Shown: piece by piece, positions 1-6,729 of the stretch
How positions within the stretch are numbered: position 1 is the stretch's first letter
Layout of the letters: the number at the start of each line of letters is the position of its first letter
NCBI GenBank assembly: GCA_946535695.1
Contig: CAMNDS010000018.1
Coordinates: 1 to 10,282 of the forward strand
Direction: 5' to 3'
Length of the DNA stretch: 10,282 nucleotides
From: an uncultured Clostridia bacterium
GTDB lineage: Bacteria; Bacillota; Clostridia; Oscillospirales; Acutalibacteraceae
Program-made: the position numbers and the translations under genes
The notes under the pieces: generated by a model
Told to the model about the DNA's origin: nothing
Seen by the model: the letters and a program-made list of their open reading frames with translations, nothing else
Database searches by the model: none

Positions 1-1
1 C

Positions 2-100
2 AAATTAAAAGTTAATTATGTTGCTAAGAATTATGGTGGCAATAAGTTAATAACAGAATTTACATTGGAAAAGCCGAAAAATGAAGAGCTTAAAAAATAA
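2..100 (+). CDS. 3' end of an unidentified protein gene (5' end outside window)
   Basis: Only this frame is open from the left edge; the other two + frames hit stops within the first 15 bases. It gives 32 residues ending in a lysine/glutamate-rich tail (KPKNEELKK) and a TAA at 98-100. I do not recognise the family from so short a piece. The stop lies 30 bases before the leuS GTG, with no obvious terminator between them, so this gene is probably the upstream member of the leuS-argS transcription unit. The tail looks soluble; no membrane segment is visible. Confidence 0.55.
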   Translation, partial: KLKVNYVAKNYGGNKLITEFTLEKPKNEELKK

Positions 101-119
101 TTTTTAAATTTTGAGATTC

Positions 120-124
120 AGGAG
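120..124 (+). promoter_or_regulatory. ribosome binding site of leuS
   Basis: AGGAG lies six bases (a T run) before a GTG at 131. There is no in-frame ATG nearby, so this site fixes the leuS start on GTG. Confidence 0.8.
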
Positions 125-130
125 TTTTTT

Positions 131-2503
131 GTGTATAACTTTAAAGATATAGAACAAAAATGGCAGGAAAAATGGGAAAATTGCGATGATTTTCATGCAG
201 TGAATTTTTCTGATAAGCCAAAATATTATTTGCTTGTCGAATTTCCGTATCCTTCGGCGCAGGGCTTGCACGTAGGACATCTGCGTAGTTGGGTGGCGCT
301 TGATGTAGTCGCTCGCAAAAGGCGCAAAGAAGGCTATAATGTTTTATATCCTATGGGCTGGGACGCTTTTGGGCTTCCGACTGAGAATTATGCCATAAAA
401 AATAATATTCATCCGAGAATTGCTACTGAAAAAAATATTGCTAATTTTAAAAAGCAGTTAAAAAGTGTAGGAATTTCGTTTGATTGGAAGCGCGAGATTG
501 ATACTACTTCGAAAGATTATTACAAATGGACTCAGTGGATTTTTTCAAAATTATTCAAGAAAGGCTTGGCGGCGAAAGAAGAAAGTACTGTAAATTGGTG
601 CAGCTCCTGCAAATGCGTTCTTGCCAACGAAGAAGTCGTGGGCGGGAATTGCGAGCGCTGCGGCGGTGAAGTTACTCAAAAAACAAAAAAACAATGGATT
701 CTAAAAATTACTAAATATGCTCAAAGATTAATTGACGATTTGGATTTGGTAGATTATCCAGAAAGAGTTAAAACTCAGCAAAAAAACTGGATAGGTCGCT
801 CTGAAGGCGCGAAAATTTTATTCAGCACAAGCGTTGGCGAGAATCTTGAGATTTTTACAACTCTTCCAGAAACCATTTTCGGCGTTTCGCACATAATTCT
901 TGCACCGGAGCATAAATTTATAGATAAACACAAAAATAAAATTGAAAATATCGACGAAATTTTGGCGTATCGAGAAAAAGTTTCAAAAATGAAAAAAATC
1001 GATAGAACCGACGCCAATAAAGAGAAGTCAGGAGTGAAAGTTGTCGGAATCACAGCGAAAAATTTGGTGAATAACAAAGAAATTCCGATTTTTGTTTCGG
1101 ATTATGTTTTAGCGGATTATGGGACCGGAGTTGTAATGGCAGTGCCGGCTCATGATAGTCGCGATTTTGATTTTGTGCAAAAATATCATATTGATTATAT
1201 TCCCGTTATGCGAGATAATAAAAATACTGGGAAGTCTGAGATGATAAATTCGGATTTTCTGAATGGTTTGGATAACATATCTGCCAGAAAAAAAATTATC
1301 GAGTATATCACCGATAAAAAAATTGGCAAAAGTTACATAAGCTTTAAACTCAGAGATTGGATTTTTGCGCGTCAAAGATATTGGGGTGAGCCTATTCCGA
1401 TAATAAATTGCGAAAAGTGCGGCGCGGTTCTGGAAAAAAATTTGCCTTTGGTTTTGCCTGATATAGAAAATTTCAAAACTTCTGAAAATGGCGAATCGCC
1501 TTTATGTGCGCTTGATTGGATTAAGACTAAATGCCCAAAGTGTGGGGGAGACGCTCTGCGAGAGACTGATACGATGCCTCAGTGGGCGGGGTCTTCTTGG
1601 TATTTTTTAAGATATCTTGACCCTGAAAACAATAATTGTTTGGCTTCAAAAGAGGCGATTGATTATTGGATGCCTGTTGATTGGTACAATGGTGGCATGG
1701 AACATACGACACTGCACTTGCTTTACAGCAGATTTTGGCATAAATTTTTATATGATATCGGTGTCGTGAATACTCCGGAGCCCTATAAAAAGCGTACGAG
1801 TCATGGTATGATTTTGGGCGGGAATAACGAAAAAATGAGTAAATCGCGTGGAAATGTCGTTAATCCCACAGACGTTGTTAATGAGTACGGTGCCGATGTT
1901 ATTAGGCTCTATGAGATGTTCATGGGAGATTTTGAAAAAAGTGCGCCGTGGAGCACTGAGAGCATCAAGGGCTGCAAGAGATTTTTGGATAAATATTGGG
2001 ATTTATTAAATATTATTTCTGACGAAGATTTTGTAAGACCTGGTTTTGTTTCAGATTTTAATAAAGCTATTAAAAAAGTGAGTCTTGATATCGAAAATCT
2101 TAAATTTAATACGGCTATTGCGACTTTGATGGATTTAATCGGCAAAATTAAAGAGACTAAAAAAATTACGAGAAAAGAATTAGAAATTTTTAGTTTATTA
2201 TTAAATCCGTTTGCTCCGCATGTAACTTCGGAAGTCTGGGAGAGATTAAAATTTTCTGGTAATATAAATTTTGTAAAATGGCCTGAATATGACGATTCTT
2301 TGATTTCTCAAGAAAGTTACGAAATAGTCGTACAGGTTAACGGAAAAATACGTGATAAATTTATTATTAATAGTAGTGTTAATGATAGTGAGTTAGTTAA
2401 ACTTGCGAAAATGCAAGAAAAAATTCAAAATATTATAAAAAATAAAAGAATTTTAAAAGAGTTTTGTGTTTCTAATAAATTAGTTAATTTGGTTGTGGGT
2501 TAA
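131..2503 (+). CDS. leuS: leucyl-tRNA synthetase
   Basis: This class I synthetase charges tRNA-Leu with leucine in the cytoplasm. The sequence shows the full bacterial layout in 790 residues, slightly short but normal. The HIGH signature is HVGH at 47-50 inside PYPSAQGLHVGH. A zinc knuckle has Cys157, 160, 174 and 177. The CP1 editing domain lies at roughly 223-400, with TTLPETIFG (243-251) and GTGVVMAVPAHDSRD (331-345), which includes the conserved editing aspartate at 345. ARQRYWGEPIP follows at 413-423. A second Cys set is 427/430 and 468/471. KMSKS is at 568-572, and a C-terminal tRNA-binding region contains VNGKIRD near 736. The start is GTG with a good Shine-Dalgarno. argS begins immediately downstream. 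Arginine codons are mostly AGA and CGN (2 AGG of 30). No lesion is visible. Confidence 0.97.
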   Translation: MYNFKDIEQKWQEKWENCDDFHAVNFSDKPKYYLLVEFPYPSAQGLHVGHLRSWVALDVVARKRRKEGYNVLYPMGWDAFGLPTENYAIKNNIHPRIATEKNIANFKKQLKSVGISFDWKREIDTTSKDYYKWTQWIFSKLFKKGLAAKEESTVNWCSSCKCVLANEEVVGGNCERCGGEVTQKTKKQWILKITKYAQRLIDDLDLVDYPERVKTQQKNWIGRSEGAKILFSTSVGENLEIFTTLPETIFGVSHIILAPEHKFIDKHKNKIENIDEILAYREKVSKMKKIDRTDANKEKSGVKVVGITAKNLVNNKEIPIFVSDYVLADYGTGVVMAVPAHDSRDFDFVQKYHIDYIPVMRDNKNTGKSEMINSDFLNGLDNISARKKIIEYITDKKIGKSYISFKLRDWIFARQRYWGEPIPIINCEKCGAVLEKNLPLVLPDIENFKTSENGESPLCALDWIKTKCPKCGGDALRETDTMPQWAGSSWYFLRYLDPENNNCLASKEAIDYWMPVDWYNGGMEHTTLHLLYSRFWHKFLYDIGVVNTPEPYKKRTSHGMILGGNNEKMSKSRGNVVNPTDVVNEYGADVIRLYEMFMGDFEKSAPWSTESIKGCKRFLDKYWDLLNIISDEDFVRPGFVSDFNKAIKKVSLDIENLKFNTAIATLMDLIGKIKETKKITRKELEIFSLLLNPFAPHVTSEVWERLKFSGNINFVKWPEYDDSLISQESYEIVVQVNGKIRDKFIINSSVNDSELVKLAKMQEKIQNIIKNKRILKEFCVSNKLVNLVVG

Positions 2504-2522
2504 AGTGGTTTTATTAGAATTA

Positions 2523-4166
2523 ATGTCTAATTTAAGAGAAGAATTAAAAAAATCTGTCGAGGCTTGCCAAAATTTTTGTAGCGTTCGATTTGAGATTACT
2601 GATATTAACTTAGAATTTCCTGAGCTTAAAATTCATGGTGAAATTTCAACAAATGTTGCTTTGGTGTTCTCAAAGAAATTTGTGTTATCACCTATTAAAC
2701 TTGCTGGTCTTATATTAAAAAATTTTGATAGGCCAAAATATATTAAGACTGTCAAGTGTGAATTACCAGGATTTATAAATTTTTTTTTGGATCAAAGTTT
2801 TTTTAATAGAGTTCTGCTTGAAATAGACGAAACCCTTGAAGAATATAAGAGAAAAAATAAACAAAATAAAAAGATTATTGTGGAATTTGTTTCTGCCAAT
2901 CCAACAGGTCCAATGCATATAGGTAATGCAAGGCTTGGAGCTCTTGGGGATTCTTTGTCGGAAATGTTAAAATTCGCTGGATTTGATGTTTTTAGGGAAT
3001 TTTACGTAAATGACGCTGGATATCAGATAAAGAAGTTTGCTGAATCTCTTGCCGCAAGATATTTGCAAATTTTTGACCCTTTGTTTAAATTTCCTGACAA
3101 TGGTTATCAAGGTAGTGATATACAAGAACTTGCTAATGAATTTGCGAAGATTAATGGTAACAATTACTTAGGCTGTGATCAAAAAATTCTTCAAAAGGTT
3201 ATTCTTGATTATGCGCTACCCAAAAATATAAGTAATATGAAACTAAATTTGATGAGATATAAAATTAAATATGATAATTGGTTTCATGAAAGTTCACTTT
3301 ACAATTCTGGCGAAATTTATTCTGTTTTGGATAGATTACAAAAAGGTGAGGCGACCTATGTTCAAGATGACGCCGTTTGGTTCAGGGCAACTGAATTTGG
3401 TGCTCCAAAAGACGAAGTTTTAGTTCGAAGCAATGGTATTCCTACTTATTTTGCCGCTGATATTGCATATCATGTTAATAAATTTTTAATCAGGAAATTT
3501 GATATTTGTGTAAATTTTCTTGGTGCAGACCATCAGGGACATGTCCCAAGAATGAAAGCAGCAATGAAGTTTTTTGGTATAGACGAATCGAGAATCAAAT
3601 TTATAATTGTTCAGCTTGTGCGCATTGTTAAAGATGGAAAAATTGTCAAAATGAGCAAAAGGCTTGGTCAAGCTGAAACCCTTGGGGATTTTATAGATCA
3701 AATAAGTGTTGATTGTGCGCGTTTTATATTCAATATGCAAGATGCGAATTCTGCAATGGATTTTGATATAGAGAATGTTATAAAGAATGATAGTAGTAAT
3801 CCTTCGTATTATGTCAAATATGCATATGTTAGGATTCAAAGTATATTAAACAAATTCGATGAGATCCCTAATAAAAGGTTTTTAAAACTTGAGCTTTTAG
3901 ACTCTGAGATTGAAAATAAATTAATTTTTGAACTTTCAAAATTTTCTTACATAATAAATGAAGTAGTTACTTTAATGGATTCGACTATACTTGCCCGGTA
4001 TGCAGTTAATTTAGCGTCTATTTTCCACAAATTTTATAATGCTGTCAAAGTAAAAAATGAAAGTTTGAAGTTATCTAATGCAAGGCATTTTTTATGTTTG
4101 CAGACTTCAAAAATTATTAATGTTATTTTAAAAATATTAAAAATTGATATTCCAAGAACGATGTAG
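2523..4166 (+). CDS. argS: arginyl-tRNA synthetase
   Basis: This class I synthetase attaches arginine to tRNA-Arg and, as a family trait, needs the tRNA to activate the amino acid. From the ATG at 2523 the product is 547 residues. An N-terminal additional domain covers about 1-110. SANPTGPMHIGN ends at 135; HIGN in place of HIGH is seen in other bacterial ArgRS. It is followed by REFYVNDAG, FLGADHQGHVPRMKA, KMSKR (376-380) and the SNPSYYVKYAYVRI stretch that opens the anticodon-binding domain. The end, IDIPRTM, matches the usual family C-terminus. In-frame GTG at 2505 or TTG at 2493 (overlapping the leuS end) are alternative starts. No start has a clear Shine-Dalgarno, so coupling to leuS termination is plausible. 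AGG serves 9 of 23 arginines, unlike leuS. A nine-T run lies at 2780-2788. Confidence 0.95.
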   Translation: MSNLREELKKSVEACQNFCSVRFEITDINLEFPELKIHGEISTNVALVFSKKFVLSPIKLAGLILKNFDRPKYIKTVKCELPGFINFFLDQSFFNRVLLEIDETLEEYKRKNKQNKKIIVEFVSANPTGPMHIGNARLGALGDSLSEMLKFAGFDVFREFYVNDAGYQIKKFAESLAARYLQIFDPLFKFPDNGYQGSDIQELANEFAKINGNNYLGCDQKILQKVILDYALPKNISNMKLNLMRYKIKYDNWFHESSLYNSGEIYSVLDRLQKGEATYVQDDAVWFRATEFGAPKDEVLVRSNGIPTYFAADIAYHVNKFLIRKFDICVNFLGADHQGHVPRMKAAMKFFGIDESRIKFIIVQLVRIVKDGKIVKMSKRLGQAETLGDFIDQISVDCARFIFNMQDANSAMDFDIENVIKNDSSNPSYYVKYAYVRIQSILNKFDEIPNKRFLKLELLDSEIENKLIFELSKFSYIINEVVTLMDSTILARYAVNLASIFHKFYNAVKVKNESLKLSNARHFLCLQTSKIINVILKILKIDIPRTM

Positions 4167-4368
4167 TTTTTATTTTAATGCAATTTTTGGTAGTGCAAAT
4201 CAGATGAAAAGAGAAATAAGGTATTGCGAAAAATGAATGAAGGTAATAAATTAATAGAAGGTTATCTCTGTGTATGACATAGCAATACAAGAAATTATAT
4301 TACCCCCGCGTCATCGTCGGAGTGAGTGACTCGAAGACTTGACGGGAGCTACTAAAACAAAAAATCAT
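4167..4368. other. convergent intergenic region argS / cysS
   Basis: This 202-base gap separates the ends of two convergent transcription units. Apart from the dyad at 4303-4350 I see no tRNA, no supported small gene and no classical hairpin-plus-T-run terminator on either strand. A 14-codon ATG frame at 4233 has no support. Confidence 0.6.
4303..4350. other. GC-rich imperfect dyad, possible bidirectional terminator or dispersed repeat
   Basis: Within AT-rich surroundings this block folds as a nested stem. CCCG (4305-4308) pairs with CGGG (4343-4346), TCA (4311-4313) with TGA (4340-4342), GTC (4316-4318) with GAC (4336-4338), and GAGT (4320-4323) with ACTC (4329-4332) around a five-base loop. 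Bulges interrupt the stem. It sits between convergent gene ends, where a shared terminator would be expected, but no T run follows it on either strand. A REP-like or other short interspersed repeat is equally possible. Only one copy is seen in this window. Confidence 0.55.
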
Positions 4369-5742
4369 TTAATTTTTTGCAATTTTACCGTCCTGTACGT
4401 TATATCCCTTACTTTTTAGCAAATCGCGGATTTTGTCAGCTTCTTTCCAATTTTTATTTTTTCGATAAAACTCACGTTTTTCTAAAAGCACCTTAATTTC
4501 TTCTGTAACATCTTGACTTTCAAACCCAAATTTAATCCCTAAAATCTGAGTTAAATCATCAAATAATTTTAAAGTTCTTTCTATTGATTCGAGCGAAAAA
4601 TTGTTTTCTTTTGCAATTTTATTGTTTACTTCTTTTACCATATCAAAAATGACCGAAAGCGCCCCAGAAGTATTTAAATCGTCGTCCATATACTTGATAA
4701 AATCATTTTTTACTTTTTCAATATCTTCGCATATTTTATTTTCGCCATGATTAGCTTTATTTTTCAAATTAATAATATTTTTTTTAAAATTTGCAAGTCT
4801 TTCCAAAGAATTTTGGCACTGTTTTATAACTTCATCACTAAAATTCAGCGGGCTTTTATAATGCGACGAAACCATGAGATATCTAATTGGTTGATAACCG
4901 TATTTTTCGGCAATTTCTCGAACAGTGAAAAAATTATTGAGTGATTTTGACATTTTTTTATTATCTACATTTATAAAGCCGTTATGCAGCCAAAATCTTG
5001 CCAAAATTTTGCTGTTCGCGCATTCGCTTTGGGCAATTTCATTCTCGTGATGCGGAAAAATTAAATCCTGACCGCCGCAGTGGATATCAATTGTTTCGCC
5101 TAAATGTTTTTTTATCATAGCCGAGCACTCGATATGCCAGCCCGGACGCCCCTTCCCCCATGGGCTTTGCCAATAAGGCTCATTAGGTTTTGAAGTCTTC
5201 CACAAAGCAAAATCCAAAGGGCTTCGCTTTTTTTCATCAACTTCAATTCTGGCTCCGGATTCGAGCTCTTTTAGTGGCTGCCCCGAAAGTTTACCATAAC
5301 TCTTAAATTTTAAAACATCAAAATAAACATCACCGCCCAAAACATACGCAAAGCCTTTTTGCACAAGAGTTTCGACCATAGATATTATTTCATCAACAGT
5401 TTCTGTAGCCTTCGGATACAGCGTTGACGGCATTATGTTTAATCCTAAAGCATCTTTTTCATATTCTTTTATATATTTTTCCGAAATTTCTGTGCAATTT
5501 TTATGTTCTTGATTAGCTCTTTTAATAATTTTATCGTCTATATCGGTAAAATTTTGTACAAATACAACATCATATCCTTTAGAAATTAAAAATCTTCGCA
5601 AAACGTCAAAAACACAAGCCGGCCTAGCATTACCAATGTGTATAAAATTATAAACCGTCGGACCGCAAGCATAAATTTTAACTTTATTGCCATCTACAAC
5701 AAATTTTTCTTTTTTTTTAGTTAAAGTATTATATAAAATCAC
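4369..5742 (-). CDS. cysS: cysteinyl-tRNA synthetase
   Basis: This class I synthetase charges tRNA-Cys using a zinc ion to select cysteine. It has 457 residues, the usual length. YACGPTVYNFIHIGNARP carries zinc ligand Cys26 and the HIGN signature (35-38), which is normal in this family. GWHIECSAM supplies Cys206, and PHHENEIAQSE supplies His231 and Glu235, completing the zinc site. KMSKSLNNFFTVREI begins at 263. The C-terminal helical and anticodon-binding part ends in KEADKIRDLLKSKGYNVQD, typical of the family. The start is GTG, preceded by AAAGGTG at 5747-5753 and overlapping the pgsA stop in a GTGA junction, so translation is probably coupled to pgsA. It converges with argS. No damage is visible. 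Confidence 0.97.
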   Translation of the reverse strand: MILYNTLTKKKEKFVVDGNKVKIYACGPTVYNFIHIGNARPACVFDVLRRFLISKGYDVVFVQNFTDIDDKIIKRANQEHKNCTEISEKYIKEYEKDALGLNIMPSTLYPKATETVDEIISMVETLVQKGFAYVLGGDVYFDVLKFKSYGKLSGQPLKELESGARIEVDEKKRSPLDFALWKTSKPNEPYWQSPWGKGRPGWHIECSAMIKKHLGETIDIHCGGQDLIFPHHENEIAQSECANSKILARFWLHNGFINVDNKKMSKSLNNFFTVREIAEKYGYQPIRYLMVSSHYKSPLNFSDEVIKQCQNSLERLANFKKNIINLKNKANHGENKICEDIEKVKNDFIKYMDDDLNTSGALSVIFDMVKEVNNKIAKENNFSLESIERTLKLFDDLTQILGIKFGFESQDVTEEIKVLLEKREFYRKNKNWKEADKIRDLLKSKGYNVQDGKIAKN

Positions 5743-6302
5743 AATTCACCTTTAAGAATTTTCAAAAATTTATTTCTATGTTCATAAAAACAAAAAAACA
5801 GCGAAATAAAAGAAATAAAAATCGAAGACCACATTAAAAATATTCCTAAATTATAAAAGATATTATTATAAAAATCAATTTTGTAAAACGCTAAAATTAA
5901 GAATAATATTGAGAAAAATTGGGAAATTGTTTTTAATTTCCCGTAAATATTTGCCGGATATATTAAATCATATTTTGCAAGCAACATCCTCGCCGAAGAC
6001 ATTAAAAATTCGCGAATCAATAAAATTATTACCGCCCAAGCGCTTACAAAACCAATCTTAACCAAACAAATAAAAATTGAAAAAACCAAAATTTTATCTG
6101 CAATGGGGTCAAAAATCTTCCCAAAATCAGTTATTTTATTATTTTTTCGCGCTAAAAAACCATCCAACCAATCACTACCGAATGCTATTAAAAATATTCC
6201 AACTACCACCCCAACATGATAATTTCTTTCTTCAAGTAAAATATGGCACAAAAGCAATGATAATATTATTCTCGCAAGTGTTATTAAGTTAGCAAAATTC
6301 AT
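5739..6302 (-). CDS. pgsA: CDP-diacylglycerol--glycerol-3-phosphate 3-phosphatidyltransferase
   Basis: This membrane enzyme transfers a phosphatidyl group from CDP-diacylglycerol to glycerol-3-phosphate, the committed step to phosphatidylglycerol and cardiolipin. The product is 187 residues. It starts with the family-typical MNFANLITLARIILS and carries the complete CDP-alcohol phosphatidyltransferase signature: Asp44, Asp47-Gly48, Ala51-Arg52, Gly61, Asp65 and Asp69. Several hydrophobic spans follow, at about 74-97 and 125-172, ending in a basic tail. Clostridial PgsA, rather than a cardiolipin or phosphatidylserine synthase, is inferred from length and N-terminus; CDP-alcohol paralogues are hard to separate by eye. 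It begins with ATG at 6302 with only a weak GGGA upstream. Its stop overlaps the cysS start, making an unusual lipid/tRNA-charging pair. Confidence 0.92.
   Translation of the reverse strand: MNFANLITLARIILSLLLCHILLEERNYHVGVVVGIFLIAFGSDWLDGFLARKNNKITDFGKIFDPIADKILVFSIFICLVKIGFVSAWAVIILLIREFLMSSARMLLAKYDLIYPANIYGKLKTISQFFSILFLILAFYKIDFYNNIFYNLGIFLMWSSIFISFISLFFCFYEHRNKFLKILKGEL
5747..5753 (-). promoter_or_regulatory. ribosome binding site of cysS, inside the end of pgsA
   Basis: AAAGGTG on the - strand lies four bases before the GTG at 5742 and within the last codons of pgsA. It supports the GTG start and continuous translation across the GTGA overlap. Confidence 0.75.
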
Positions 6303-6336
6303 TAAAATATTCCCAACATGTGTAATTAAATATTCA

Positions 6337-6367
6337 TATTTACCACAAAAAACTAAATACTTGTCAG
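6337..6367 (-). promoter_or_regulatory. possible sigma-A promoter for pgsA-cysS
   Basis: On the - strand CTGACA (6362-6367) and TAAATA (6337-6342) resemble -35 and -10 boxes. A TGG just before the -10 gives an extended -10 look. The 19-base spacer is longer than ideal, and AT-rich DNA gives many such matches, so this is only a candidate. Confidence 0.3.
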
Positions 6368-6464
6368 CATATCGTAAAAATAGTATTTTTATTCAAGCTT
6401 TTTCAATTGCCAAATGCTTAAGATTGTTAGTATTGAAATAAGTATATTAGCTTCACTTTAGAAA

Positions 6465-6584
6465 AGCAATAGACTCTCTTTCGACTCATTGCTAAAAAAT
6501 ATAGATATTTTCTACATTGTCACCGGAGAGAGTGTTTGTTACCAGTTTCGAAAGAAGTCTATTATCTATCTACTTTTAGCAATG
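6465..6584. repeat. cluster of interleaved inverted repeats (structured RNA, cruciform or element remnant)
   Basis: Arm A (6468-6484) is complementary to arm A' (6548-6563) over 16 bases, with one extra base in A. Arm B (6487-6496, CATTGCTAAA) is exactly complementary to B' (6575-6584). The order A-B-A'-B' is interleaved, so both stems can coexist only as a pseudoknot; otherwise they compete. Two further alternatives exist: AGCAAT 6465-6470 can pair with ATTGCT 6488-6493, and ACTCTCT 6473-6479 with AGAGAGT 6527-6533. The cluster lies upstream of the rightward promoter, so it is not in that leader. It could be in a long pgsA leader, a separate small RNA, or a DNA-level element. The function is unknown. 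Confidence 0.6.
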
Positions 6585-6603
6585 CCCTAATGAAAAAAGC
6601 TAG

Positions 6604-6632
6604 TTGATTTTTTATTTTTGCTGTGGTACAAT
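6604..6632 (+). promoter_or_regulatory. sigma-A type promoter of the orphan gene
   Basis: TTGATT (6604-6609), a 17-base spacer and TACAAT (6627-6632) preceded by TGG, which extends the -10, make a near-consensus housekeeping promoter. Transcription would start near 6639, leaving a leader of about 90 bases before the ATG at 6730. The gene therefore looks independently and vegetatively expressed, unlike the neighbouring sporulation genes. Confidence 0.75.
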
Positions 6633-6715
6633 AAACTTGTGGAATTTTTGTAATATGAAAAATGAAAAGTCAAGCGTGTTGATGAGAAAAAAATCTTTGG
6701 ATTTTTAATTTAATT

Positions 6716-6722
6716 GGAGGAG
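6716..6722 (+). promoter_or_regulatory. strong ribosome binding site of the orphan gene
   Basis: GGAGGAG lies seven bases before the ATG at 6730. It is the strongest Shine-Dalgarno in the window and fixes the start. Confidence 0.85.
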
Positions 6723-6729
6723 TATTACC

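Larger units (their letters stand above)
6303..6729. other. 427-base gene-free region between pgsA and the orphan gene
   Basis: No open frame with coding character is visible on either strand. The stretch holds a possible pgsA promoter near 6337-6367, an inverted-repeat cluster at 6465-6584, a good rightward promoter at 6604-6632, and about 90 bases of leader for the gene at 6730. That leader ends with a small AT-rich hairpin: AAAAATC 6689-6695 pairs with GATTTTT 6700-6706, ten bases before the ribosome binding site. It does not match tRNA, tmRNA, RNase P RNA or T-box sequence landmarks that I can recognise. Confidence 0.7.

Noticed and set aside
4233..4277. 14-codon ATG frame between argS and cysS
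   Set aside because: It is very short, has no convincing ribosome binding site and no recognisable peptide; a random frame in AT-rich DNA.
6303..6729. T-box or amino-acid riboswitch ahead of pgsA-cysS
   Set aside because: I looked on the - strand for the T-box antiterminator landmark (AGGGTGG-type core) and a terminator T run; neither is present. The inverted repeats do not follow T-box order.
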